Source: Tetracentron sinense (taxonomy: Eukaryota > Streptophyta > Magnoliopsida > Trochodendrales > Trochodendraceae). From it: a stretch of DNA of 64,000 nt. The stretch lies in NCBI GenBank assembly GCA_015143295.1, contig CM026568.1, positions 20,156,607-20,220,606 on the forward strand. Direction: 5' to 3'. A model generated the notes under the pieces. That model was given only the letters and a program-made list of their open reading frames with translations. It was not told where the DNA came from and did no database searches. Below, piece by piece: positions 54,901-64,000 of this stretch; position 1 is the first letter of the stretch; every line of letters starts with the position of its first letter. The translations under genes and the position numbers were made by a program.

Positions 54901-56087
54901 ATGGCGGAGCCCGGATCGGTGAGTCGCAAACCCTAATGCAATCCCATAATAAGTTTATGTACATTTCACATTTAGCCGTTAATTTAAGGCATTAACCCAT
55001 GATTTTTAAGTTTGGTCAACTAACCTAATACACCCTTAAATGTTCTGAAGTTGGTTTTAGGTTTGAAGAAACTTACTTAAAAGTTAAAACAAGGTTTGGC
55101 CAACAAACCTAAAGTGGGAATGCCACTGATTTGGTATAGGTAAAAAAAGCCAAATTAAGATAGTTGGTATTGATTCTAAACCCGAACCAAATACCCAACC
55201 CCTACATTTTTAGGGTTTGGTACCTTCACCAAGTTGTAGTTCCTAATGGAAAATAAACAACTATTCTGAGTAGGTGGTAACCTAAAAGGGTCTGCATTCA
55301 TTGTTTGATGAGTCAGTAGTGGCACCAATGTTTAATGCTGATTCTCTGTGAAATCGCATTACTTGACATGTGAAATCGCTTTTTCCTTCACAACTTGTTA
55401 AATCACTATAAAGAAGCGCAAATCCTCTACTCTGAAACGGGTAACGGATTTTTGTATCCAGGCCCGACCACCAAAAAACACAACGCGTGTCTTAACTTCT
55501 CTAAAATCTGGTCAACAAGAACAATATAAAAATCATCTACATGACTTTAGGTAGAGGATTTGCGCTCACTATAAAGTACACAAATTCATAAATTCTTTTA
55601 TATTTGATGATTAACAAGTCTAACAGGTTATAAAAGTAAAAGGGGAAAGGCACGTGGCATGTTAATACGTGAGTGTCTGATACCCGCATCAAATGTGGGT
55701 GCCGCTAGCATTCCCCAAAACAGCAATTGCCTCCATGCATTTTTTATTTTTTTTTATAGCATACTTTTAGAAAACACAACAAATGGTCCCCCAATGTAGT
55801 AGACTAGGAGATCTTTGAGGTGGGTGAGACCATATATATAATAGCTGGTCCAGCCAACCCCTCCCCATATTATGTATATGGTAATGGCACCTTCTAGTCC
55901 TGAACTAACCATGGTGGGGTTTGGTAGCTATTGTTTTTCAGTATACTTGTGTACTAATACTCTGATTTTGATTACAGGGGTCTTTTATTGTGGTCCTTCA
56001 GTTCTAGCAAGAGAGTTGGAGAGGTTATGCACCAAACTCACCACCAAAACCACCACTAGATTTGTATTTCACAAAGAGAACTACTAA
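48973..56087 (+). CDS. RBOH: Respiratory burst oxidase homolog (NADPH oxidase)
   Basis: Plasma-membrane enzyme that moves electrons from cytosolic NADPH to apoplastic oxygen, making superoxide. Fourteen exons: 48973-49333, 49992-50148, 50363-50411, 50524-50637, 50994-51404, 51865-52251, 52576-52671, 52810-52925, 53253-53355, 53447-53629, 53750-53881, 54035-54163, 54840-54918, 55978-56087. They sum to 808 codons plus stop with consistent phases. Seen: canonical EF-hand loop 175-186 ([12 protein letters not shown]); a degenerate second loop about 219-230; six-helix ferric reductase core from about 282 with candidate haem histidines H377, H381, H466, H467, H479; FAD-binding HPFSLTSAP (565-573); NADPH-binding GLGIGATPF (633-641); YCGP; C-terminal FVFHKENY. 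The C-terminus recalls RBOHE more than RBOHD or H/J, but that is from memory. The start METQMDFQ gives a short N-terminus. The donor of exon 10 could alternatively be 53,641 (adds VNFQ). Confidence 0.94.
51451..51645. repeat. Tandem duplication in RBOH intron 5
   Basis: Two adjacent copies of about 97 bp, each running from AAAGCCAT(C/T)GAGG through GGAATTTCACTAGCTTT and AAATGCTAGCCCTAATAGCAAA to TTTCAAACCCTCACT. The copies differ by several substitutions and a small insertion. Confidence 0.9.
54543..54755. repeat. Inverted and tandem repeat in RBOH intron 12
   Basis: CAGTGGTGCA near 54,543 is complementary to TGCACCACTGG near 54,745, suggesting a small fold-back insertion. Inside, a 39-40 bp unit (CATGAGATTTGTGAGCTCAT core) is tandemly duplicated at 54,575-54,653. 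Confidence 0.6.
55414..55565. mobile_element. Small MITE in RBOH intron 13, 11-bp target duplication
   Basis: Terminal inverted repeats GCGCAAATCCTCTAC and GTAGAGGATTTGCGC bound an element of 152 bp flanked by perfect TCACTATAAAG at 55,403-55,413 and 55,566-55,576. A 9-11 bp duplication points to a Mutator-like (MULE) source. The AAATCCTCTAC end is shared with the MITE at 47,101. Confidence 0.85.
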
Positions 56088-57654
56088 ATGTTTTCTTATC
56101 CTCTGTTTAGTGGGTATTCTTAATTGTATTATGTTCTTTCATTTAAGCCCAAATTCTACATATGGAAAGGACATAACCAGCAACTTGTTTAGTTGTATTA
56201 AAGATTGTTTGTCTTCCTTGGCCTGTCTAAGACAGCCAATTCTACCAGCATCATTGTCTAATATGAGATATAAGAAAGCTTATCGATGAATACGTGTTAA
56301 CGATTAGGCCATCGGATGGTCGTTCGAGAAGAAGCTGTCCAACTCACGTGTCGTAGATCTAATTCACATATAATTGAGTTGAGACCCATAGTTCGTTTGG
56401 GTCTGGGTTAGGTACCGTAGTAAACAGATCGGATTTGGACAGGATTTGGCTATATCCAATCTGAATAAAAATTTGACACATCTGAATCCAATCTGAGATC
56501 TATCATATTCTGAATTACTCAATTCGAAATCAATTCCGATTATTTATTCAAGATCCGAATCTCATCTAATTAACATTAATATCTTAATTAAAATTATATA
56601 TATATATATAATGTAATGTAATCAAATTGGATTTTAATCAGATTGGATTACTATAGATTCGAATACGCTTCGATTATAATTGGATTCAAGGTCTTGGATC
56701 CCAATCCAATATGATGGATCTATAATAAGACCAGGATCTGACCTAATCAAATCGAATTCGGATCACATAAGAATCTTTATCTGATCCATTGACAGCCCTA
56801 GGTTAGGGTGTCTGTAAGCCAAATCCTAATTAGGAGATCATAATCCTCCCTATCTACTCATTTTCATTCCAATTTGAATCCCTAATGGGACTGCTACAAC
56901 ACTCCAGATTCCTACATTTTTATGTCTAGAGGAATGCTTGTATCTGTACAGGAAGATCCAAATAGTAGTGGAGAGTTTGGACCCATCAAAGTATCTTAAA
57001 AATCCCAACAGAATATGACCTCAGAATATTATCATGATTTCCATCTTTGTTTTCCCATCTTTACAGGGAAAACTTGTATTGGACTCTGCAACTGTGGTTA
57101 TATTCATCTCACAAGGCACTATCTCAAGTGATAGGAAGAGCTGTATACCAAAAATCCTAACTCCTATTAGGTTTCTTAGAGTTTTTTAGTTGACTACTAG
57201 GTTTTTTAGTTGAATATAGACACAATCTTCTGTATATGACTGGCCGTAGACCGTAGTCCGTAGGCCGGTGTGCTCGCTCTCTGTGAGTGGTCCATCGAAA
57301 ACTACTACTATGGGATCGAATCGGCCACGTGTTGAACTAGGATTTGAGGTAGTGAGTGAGAGAGCTGGCATTGATGATGATGAAAAGTAAGGGTGATCCA
57401 CAGTCCACACAAGCCACATTGTTTGGTTGGTGACGACTCATGATAGGATACCAAGTTAGCTTCCTCTGATGAAGCTCTTTTTTTTCTTCTAAGGGGTTAG
57501 AGCCTGGAGGGCATTACCTACTACTGCTGTATGTGGTGGCTTTTCACCCTTTATCAACAGAAAAAAGGCAAACTAACCCTATTTTGATGAACTGGTCCCT
57601 GTAGTAAGCACCATTTAGTCTCCCCCCATGTGATAAAAAGCTGAAGAACACTCA
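56088..57654. other. Intergenic region downstream of RBOH
   Basis: The first 200 bp are RBOH 3'UTR. From about 56,410 to 56,800 GGATTTGGAT, AATCCGAT and GATCTGATCC motifs recur in both orientations and end at CATTGACAGCCCTAG, a non-autonomous hAT-like repeat family also seen near 47,800-48,060 and 62,040-62,180. The remainder shows no gene; a 77-codon minus-strand frame at 57,186-57,419 has no recognisable features. Confidence 0.5.
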
Positions 57655-57662
57655 CTTGGGGT

Positions 57663-58108
57663 CAAGGTTTAAAATCCCGTTGGGATTTCACTGGATTTTG
57701 CGAAATCCCGATTTCGTCCAATCCCAACAAAATCGACAAGGTGGATTTCAGAAAACACAATTTCGGCCGAGATTTAGGAAATTTCGGAATTCCAAGATTT
57801 CAGAATTTTTGGAGATATTTTAGAAATTTATTTTTAAATAAGTTTTTTATTGTTTTTTTTTTTAATATTTCAAAATATTTTGATATTTTTATCGAAATTT
57901 CGGAAATTTATATATTTGTTTTAAAAATAAAATAATTATATTTATATAAATATATAAAATTTAATAAAATTATTTTTTAACATATATATTTAATAAAATA
58001 TTAGTAAATCGGAATCTGAAGAAATCCAGTCGAGATACCGAAATTTTTTGGATTTTCGGTTTGGGTTGGGTGACCGAAATTACCTATAATTTCAGGATTC
58101 AAACCTTG
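57663..58108. mobile_element. Non-autonomous hAT-type element, 446 bp
   Basis: A perfect 8-bp duplication, CTTGGGGT, lies at 57,655-57,662 and 58,109-58,116. Termini are CAAGGTTTAAAATCCCG (left) and CAAGGTTTGAATCCTGA (right, reverse complement). Subterminal GAAATTTCGG/CCGAAATT motifs repeat in both orientations around an AT-rich core. No coding capacity. Confidence 0.88.
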
Positions 58109-58116
58109 CTTGGGGT

Positions 58117-58475
58117 CTCTTGTAAAATGCTTCCATGGCCTTATGCTCTGTAGTTGGTAGAACTGGCCCCATTCATGTTCATGTGACCTCTTGTATCATT
58201 CAGTTCCACCCTTTTACTATTCATGTGGTGGGTGCCAACCACTCATGTCTTCTATACTTTTTTTCTATTTTTCGCCTTATTTTCAAAAGCCTATATGGAG
58301 TTTTGCCACTTGAGAAATGAGGAAGTGTGAGGCATGAGTCCTCTTGATCGTAAATAAACTATACAAACCCAACAACCATACCTTGGCCCAGTCCGATGGA
58401 TCCTAATTTGGGGTTTCTTTCAGGGTAATGTAACAATTTTATATTATATTAAATATTATAAAGTGTATCATATCA
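58117..58475. other. Short intergenic stretch before the tRNA
   Basis: No gene or repeat recognised. The 5' flank of the tRNA is AT-rich (ATATTATATTAAATATTATA). Confidence 0.5.
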
Positions 58476-58549
58476 GCTGGAATAGCTCAGTTGGCTAGAG
58501 CGTGTGGCTGTTAACCACAAGGTCGGAGGTTCAAGCCCTCCTTCTAGCG
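58476..58549 (+). tRNA. tRNA-Asn (anticodon GUU)
   Basis: The 74-nt sequence folds as a canonical tRNA: acceptor GCTGGAA paired with TTCTAGC plus discriminator G; D arm with A-box TAGCTCAGTTGG; anticodon loop CTGTTAA with GTT at 58,510-58,512 in a GTGG/CCAC stem; T arm with B-box GGTTCAAGCCC. It has no intron and no encoded CCA. A T-rich terminator (TTTTATTTTT) begins two bases after the 3' end. It is nearly the standard nuclear plant tRNA-Asn sequence as I recall it. Confidence 0.96.
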
Positions 58550-59070
58550 ATTTTATTTTTCTTTACCCCTCCGTAGTCCCTACCAATAAATAACATTTTG
58601 CTATGGAATTTCTCTCCCAGTTGAGGTTTGACTATGCTTTTAGGTGAGAAAATGGCTGTGTTCTTTCATCTCAATGATCTTTTCTCCTTTATATATAAAT
58701 TTCTTGTATTTTTTTATTTTTTTTGAGTGGTATAAATTGCTGGTAACTTGCATGATAAATGCGGTCTTGAGAAGGTAATGCCCATGTTTTCAGGGGCCAC
58801 AATGTATAGTGCCAGCCTCATATGCTATAAATTCAAGCCCTTAAATGAAATTTTCCTCATTGCCACCCAAAAAAATTGGCCGGGTTGCCGGGGTCAGTGG
58901 CAAGGAGTTGCTAGTGAGTAGTGACTTACATGATCCTGATTAAACACAATCTTGAGAAGGTATCAAATAGCCAGTTTCCGAGGTACAGAGAGGAAGTACA
59001 ATAGGGTGGAGGGTAGTCAGTACTTTTAGGTTTAGCGTATAGTCATTATAAATGTTAGTGTGGAAGTTGC
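58550..59070. other. Intergenic stretch downstream of the tRNA
   Basis: No gene seen. Positions 58,735-58,960 contain two loosely similar segments (GTAACTTGCATGAT..TCTTGAGAAGGTAATG and GTGACTTACATGAT..TCTTGAGAAGGTATCA), an old partial duplication. Confidence 0.45.
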
Positions 59071-59290
59071 GGCAAAAGATTTACTCTATTGCTCACCAGA
59101 GTATTCCTTTGGTAGCAACGCCATCACCACGAGAAAAAAACGACATCTGGAGAGAAGTCAAAAAAAATTCCCGCCTATTTTTTGACTTCTTTCCATTTAA
59201 TATTTTTTTTCTTTTTTCTTACCACATGTCCACTGATGGCGTTGCTCACCAAAGGGATACCCTGGTGAGCTACAGAGTAAATCTTTTGCC
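59071..59290. mobile_element. MITE with GGCAAAAGATTTACTCT termini, MULE-like
   Basis: Left GGCAAAAGATTTACTCT pairs exactly with right AGAGTAAATCTTTTGCC; pairing continues through GCTCACCAG and TTTGGT(A/G)AGCAACGCCATCA to give arms of about 55 bp. Flanks GGAAGTTGC and GGAGGTAGC are 9-bp sequences differing at two positions, consistent with an old MULE-type duplication. Confidence 0.8.
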
Positions 59291-59396
59291 GGAGGTAGCA
59301 CCACCCCTATCCTATTCTCAATTGTTCAATAATTTTAACTAAGATATGGTTATAACTTATTATGATCAACTGCTTTTGGTCTGGAAGATCTTAGTT

Positions 59397-59581
59397 TTTT
59401 TTTTTTTTTTTTATCGAAAACCCAGAATATAGAACCAACCACCTGAACCAAGATACAATTTACCCAACACCAGATACGTGGGAAGCTAGAATCCGCCTAA
59501 ATAACCGTGGTTGCAGTGGCAATCCTTCAAAGGATCCCCTGCCCCCAGCGAAGACCCAAAGGCCGCTAAACTATGAGCATA
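59397..59581 (-). mobile_element. Short retroposed element with poly(A) and 13-bp duplication
   Basis: On the minus strand the sequence ends in a run of about 18 A (T's at 59,397-59,412) preceded by TCTGGGTTTTCGAT. GAAGATCTTAGTT occurs on both sides (59,384-59,396 and 59,582-59,594). The body contains GGGTCTTCGCTGGGGGCAGG and GGATCCTTTGAAGGATTGCC. It is either a SINE or a severely 5'-truncated LINE tail. Confidence 0.85.
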
Positions 59582-59693
59582 GAAGATCTTAGTTGTTGGT
59601 TGCATTAGATGAAAAACCGAGTAGATTTATAGATCTTGTATTTTTTGTGTTGGCACAATTTATCTCTATTAGCTGAATAGTTAGGTGGCGTTT

Positions 59694-59926
59694 GGATTGG
59701 GATTTATTAGCCAAAAATCAATTCTAATAAAATTGATTTTGTAAAATTAATTGTCAAATAATCATTTTTTCAAATAATAGTGTTTGGGGAATACGAACAT
59801 GATATACTCAACTTCGTATTCCCCAAACACTATTATTTGACAAAATAATAATTTGACAATTTATTTTATAAAATCTATTTATTAGAATTGATTTTTAACT
59901 AATAAAATTTAATCCAAACAGCCTTT
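59694..59926. mobile_element. Fold-back MITE with GGCxTTTGGATT termini
   Basis: Left GGCGTTTGGATTGGGATTTA pairs with right (reverse complement) GGCTGTTTGGATTAAATTTTA, and both continue into ATTAG, AATCAATTCTAATAAA and TATTTGACA blocks. The centre contains AATAGTGTTTGGGGAATACGA with an exact complement close by, forming a strong hairpin. No coding capacity. Confidence 0.75.
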
Positions 59927-59929
59927 TAG

Positions 59930-61065
59930 TGTTACAGGTGTGTAAACAACTAGTCTATCACTCTGAAACTACCTCCAATTTCATTTGAAATTTCTATGTC
60001 GGCTAGAGCCTAGATGTTAGGAGCTCCCACTGGGAAGACCACACCGGTGTATATGATTTCAGCCCTGTAATTTTCACCACACAAATCCCAATGGCATTCA
60101 TTGGTGTAGAGACTCGAGGAGATTCTTCAGGAGGACATTAATATTTTCTTGTATACTTCCATACTTTGGAGCATAATATAGTTATGCTTTGGGTTCCTTA
60201 TGTATTTCACTGGTCAATAAAACTGAATAACTGAGTTAATACATGACTAAAACTGTGAAATTATATTAGGACCCATTCTTTTGATGAGACTGATAAAGCT
60301 TGACACTTGCTCTTTGTCACTTTGTCTAGGTTTCTAACAAGATTAATTCTCACAATCGACAAGTAATGTCATTTCATTTTTTATAAACTTTACTACATTT
60401 GAAGTCTTAATGGAAATTGCAATCCAAAAGATAAGAAGTAGGATACATAAGTTCTCAAAAGAAAATTTATATTGTCAAATGATAAAACTTGTAGACTTTA
60501 TAATAGGAATTTAAGGGTTTTGAAATGGAAGCTCTTAAGAATATAAATAGAGTTCAAACAAATAAGTTAAAGATTGATGACCACAAATCGAGGGGTGGAT
60601 CGATTTGCGGTCATCATCTCAGTTACACAGTTACTTTCTATACGTGGGGAAAATAATATATAAAGATGTTATTGTTAGCCCAAAATGTTGCTACATATAT
60701 ACACATTATTTATTATTAATAATATTTATTATAACTTTTTTTTTATCATAATTTATAATGCTTTTTAATTTTTAACTTCTAATAGATGATCAATTGACGA
60801 GATAGAGAAGTTAAAAGCAAAACTTTAATCCTAACACTCTACTCTCTAGATTAAATGACTATATTCAAATCTTGTTTTTGTGTATGAATGAATGCATTAA
60901 TTTTATGTAATTTCTTATATTATAATTTAATAATAATACTTATAAAAAATTGACAAAAAAATCCATGTGAATCAAAGTTGAACCAACCCGAACTCAACTC
61001 AGTTTGAATAAAGTTTGAGCTTGGTCAAGCTTGAGCTTCAACATTCGAGCTCGAATCAAACTCAA
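59930..61065. other. AT-rich intergenic region
   Basis: No gene or clear repeat until about 60,965, where AGTTTGAATAAAGTTTGAGC and GAGCTTGGTCAAGCTTGAGC motifs resemble the GAGCTCGAGC repeat family seen at 30,600 and 31,500. Confidence 0.45.
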
Positions 61066-61067
61066 AC

Positions 61068-61935
61068 CTAGCTCAAGCATCCACATCATCACCACCACCC
61101 TCACCTCTAATGCCACCATGACCACCCTAACGCCAGCCCATCCTCCACCACCTCCATCATCACCACCACCCCCACTACTCCTCCCACCCCTACATCCACC
61201 CCCTCTCATCTTCATTAATCTAAAATGATCCTAGTTTTCTTTCATCCAAACTTGATTCTTTTATTTTTGTTCTTAAAAATGAAATATGGTTGATTGATTT
61301 CAAACGAATTCTCATCACAAAATTTATTTTAAGAATTTAGGATTTCAAGAACTGATTTGTTTCTACGATTAGAGAATCACTTTAATTGATTTTCTATTTA
61401 CGGGGAATAAAAAATTGAAAAGCGTTGATGGGATGACCATTTTAACAAAAACTGTAATTCTTTAATAGAATTTTGGGATCACTTCAAAAAAATCAAATCC
61501 CGTAAGTAGATACTCTTTGGTTCTCACATTATCACCACCACCTCCACCATCCCCCATTGACACCACCACCACCACTAATCCACCCTCACCACCATCACTG
61601 CCACCTCCACCCTCACGGCCTCACCATCCCATTTCCTGCCACCACCCCTAATCCCCTTTCCCATTGCCCCACATCACCCACCCCGGCCCCCACATCCACC
61701 CCAATCCCATCTTCATTACTCTACAACTGTCGTAGTTTTTTCTTTCTTTCACCAAAACATAATTATGTTGTTTTTGTTTTTCAAAATAAATTATAACTTA
61801 AAGCAACCAAATTTGTTTACTACACAAAATCAACTTTCGAGAATTTTTTTTAAAAAAAAGACATTAGAGAATTAGAAATTTGGGAATTGTTTCATTTCAA
61901 TAATTAGAGAATCATCATAATTGATGCCAAATTGG
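61068..61935. repeat. Diverged ~450-bp tandem duplication with CCACCA-rich heads
   Basis: Two blocks (about 61,068-61,440 and 61,525-61,935) share the same order: a (CCA/CAC/CTC)n stretch, CATCCACCCC..TCATCTTCATTA, TCTTTC(A/T)xCCAAA, a T-rich segment, and a final AxTTAGAGAATCA(C/T)xxTAATTGAT. The proline-rich reading frames within are low-complexity artefacts. Confidence 0.65.
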
Positions 61936-62205
61936 GTACCGACACAAAAAGAATTGACTGGATGCACTATTTCCAAAATATCACACCAACTTTTATGAGT
62001 CCATTTTGTGTGCAACTTGGCACATATATCTTGTGTAGGGCTATAAACAGAGCGGATACTACTGTATCTGTATCCGATTCGTTTAATATTTCACACTATC
62101 TGAATTCGGTCCAATATCCATCGGAGACTAACATAAGACATTCGAATTCAAATTCGGATAATATCTGAATTCGACCAGGAATAAGAAATCATATTGTTGT
62201 CAACT

Positions 62206-62888
62206 GTTCGGTGGGAGAAAAGTTCAACAAGAGAGCTGCTATGCCAGATGAGATTAGAGCAATTGCCACTATTTTGTCTTCACTTGTGTCATATGATCCA
62301 TCACCATTGAGTTCACCACTCTATATGAGCTTTCCATAGTTGTGATTTTGCAATTATTTCTATTGTGAAGATGAAGAACAAGAACCATAAACAGAAACAC
62401 CGCATGGTACTCTCTTCTTCTTCTTAATAATCTCTCCGCCATTTTCGACGGAACTCGGGGTCTAATGGGTAGAAGGAAGGAGATCTGCATTTAGGGCCGG
62501 TAATGAAACCTTGGCCATCAGATTGGAATGTTTAACCACTGAATCAACGACATGAAAGTCTTCATCTTTATCGTCCTCGCCTTCTTTGGTGAAATCCTCA
62601 TTATTAGATTCAAAAAGCTTATGAAGGGACATCCATTGTAGAACAAAATAGATATTAAGGTTTAAAAAGAAAGGATAAATTGAGTAGATTGTGAAAACTA
62701 AATGAAAGAGAGAGGCAGGAGAGAGAAGAGGAATATTTGCATAAAACAAACAAGAGAAGATGTGAGAAGAGGAGAGAAAAGGAGAGCAGATGCACTGAAC
62801 AGGAATGACCTAAGAAAACAAAGTTTAGGATTAGGGTTTGGTTTCTATTAGTATTTATAGTATGGTATAATAACATTTATATCCTCAC
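62206..62888 (-). other. Possible minus-strand gene remnant of unknown function
   Basis: On the minus strand TATAAATAC lies at about 62,851-62,859, followed by a CT-rich leader-like stretch. A 95-codon frame spans 62,749-62,462 and includes an acidic segment (KEGEDDKDEDFHVVDSVVKH) ending at TAG; a second 73-codon frame overlaps it at 62,490-62,269. The first in-frame ATG after the leader opens only a very short peptide. I recognise no family, so this may be a decayed gene or chance. Confidence 0.3.
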
Positions 62889-64000
62889 TGTGAGCATGGG
62901 ATTTTCCCCACTTTCCCAATATATGGTTTGTTTGACTTTCAAGTTACCACCTATTCATTCTTAGGGATAGGTCTCGGGTATTTGTCCGTTTGGATAAGGC
63001 AAATGGTCTATTCAGAGATTAGGGTAAACAGTTCAATTAAGTCTGGAGAAGGTGTTAGGCACTCCAGGACCCCCGTTTATAACGGTTACCTACTCCATAA
63101 AAATAAGCCAAAGTTTAATCTCAAAGTTTCGTTAAAATGCCAAAGTGTTTAAAAGAGTGATGACTAGGGTCGAACTCGAATAAGGTTGCTTATGTACTCA
63201 CAAGGTGAGATCAGACCGAGCGTAGTTCTGGCACATGAGCCCGTGCCAAGGCTAAGGGGTGTGTGTGTGTGTGCATAGGGTGGTCAAAGGTCTAGCATTA
63301 GGGCTAGGATTTCGTTGATCGGGTTGATCAAGTGCTCAAGGGTGAATCTAACCGTGATTAGAAGGGTGTAACTGTGGTTAGGGACTAACCATAACTAAGA
63401 AAAGCCTAGTGAGTCTCTTTTTGGGTTTTTTTTTGCATTTTTCATATTTTTTCGTGATTTTATGTGAATGTTTATCAAGTTAACCATGGTTTAACTAACC
63501 TAGGGTTGAGTTAACCATGATTAAGGGTTAACTATAATTAAGAAAAAGCTATTTATTGATCTTTTTGAATTTTTCTATTTTTTGGTTTTTTATAATTTTA
63601 TTTGAATTTTTTGAGTAGGTAAGCTTAACTAGAGTTAAGAGTTAACCGAGGTTGAACTAACCCCAATTAAAAGCATGGTCAGAGTCCAAGGTGGGCTTGG
63701 CAAGAGTGTCAAGGGCTCATTGGGCCTCCAGTTGGGCCTGGGCTTGATGCAAAGCTGCTATTCTAACAATACAGTGAATGCGGTAATTGGTTTAGCGCCA
63801 TTCTCAATTCTATATGAATTGAGAATGTCGGTGAACCAAGTGCCGCCATTTCTGTTTTACAGGAACAGCAACATGGTCAGCCATGGGGGAGCTTAATGAT
63901 GATACCATGTGGGCCAGTGTGCCCAAGGAAGTGTTAAAGGATTGTCAAGTGTCTTGGGCCAGCTTTTAGGCCCTGGCCTTGGTCCACAAGTAGGTCCAAG
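62889..64000 (-). mobile_element. Partial second copy of the 3.6-kb LTR family, inverted
   Basis: It starts TGTGAGCATGGG at 62,889, the complement of the end of the solo LTR at 26,745. Collinear matches in reverse orientation include TTACCACCTATTCATTC, CGAACTCGAATAAGG..TACTCAC, AGATCAGACCGAGCGTAGTT with CTGGCACATGA, and TTAACCATGG palindromes near 63,480 and 63,510. It continues past the window edge, so I cannot tell whether it is a solo LTR or one end of a full element. Confidence 0.85.
63753..63871. mobile_element. Hairpin MITE nested in the LTR copy
   Basis: A fold-back of about 119 bp interrupts the LTR similarity. Arms pair from GCTGCTATTCTAACA / TGTTTTACAGGAACAGC outward ends to a perfect CATTCTCAATTC / GAATTGAGAATG stem around a TATAT loop. 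CAA lies on both sides, too short to prove a target duplication. Confidence 0.65.

Noticed and set aside
57186..57419. 77-codon minus-strand frame as a gene
   Set aside because: Short, no motifs, and surrounded by intergenic repeat-like sequence.
61031..61796. Proline-rich open frames
   Set aside because: They are products of CCA/CAC low-complexity sequence within a diverged tandem duplication.
1..64000. CRISPR arrays, bacterial operons or recent bacterial gene transfer
   Set aside because: No regular direct-repeat/spacer arrays are seen, and all recognised genes have plant introns or plant-type homologues.

Overview
The window is nuclear DNA from a flowering plant, probably a eudicot. The evidence is spliced GT-AG genes of plant-type families (MRS2 magnesium channel, presenilin, glycine-rich RNA-binding protein, plastid phosphoserine phosphatase, RBOH NADPH oxidase), a eukaryotic tRNA-Asn, and a dense load of plant transposons. 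I cannot name the species.

Layout. 1-7.5 kb: an MRS2-5-like magnesium-channel pseudogene (+) that keeps its first exon and last four exons, with a 5'-truncated LINE inserted between them. 7.5-9.9 kb: intergenic, with one SINE-like remnant. 9.95-11.3 kb: an intact single-exon presenilin (-). 11.6-18.1 kb: an intact, probably mitochondrial glycine-rich RNA-binding protein gene (+), head-to-head with presenilin; its introns hold a 1,000-bp hAT-type element and two LINE tails. 19.8-22.9 kb: a phosphoserine phosphatase gene (-) whose seven coding exons are all recognisable but which carries three disabling lesions. 23.1-26.7 kb: a 3.6-kb solo LTR with a 5-bp target duplication, apparently inside the 5'UTR intron of that pseudogene. 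27-34.7 kb: a gene-poor repeat field with MITEs, SINE-like copies and large fold-back elements that share a core sequence. 34.88-45.22 kb: a complete, young Ty3/gypsy element of Tat type (-), with 968-bp LTRs and a GCAGG target duplication. 45.2-48.1 kb: more fold-back elements. 48.2-56.1 kb: an intact 14-exon RBOH NADPH oxidase gene (+; 808 codons). 56.1-62.9 kb: mostly small non-autonomous transposons plus a tRNA-Asn(GUU). 62.9 kb to the end: part of a second copy of the 3.6-kb LTR family in the opposite orientation.

The host genes share no obvious pathway; this is ordinary plant gene order. Two of five protein genes (MRS2-5, PSP) are decayed, while their neighbours (presenilin, RNA-binding protein, RBOH) are intact. 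That would fit fractionation of a duplicated block, but this is inference. I found no convincing new biological system. The most unusual signals are: a Tat element whose gag-protease and RT-integrase regions share one frame split by a single UGA; a palindromic TTAACCATGGTTAA-type motif repeated through the large LTR family and also present in separate fold-back elements; and a composite fold-back built of about 125-bp tandem units. Exon borders were placed by hand from splice consensus and remembered family alignments.
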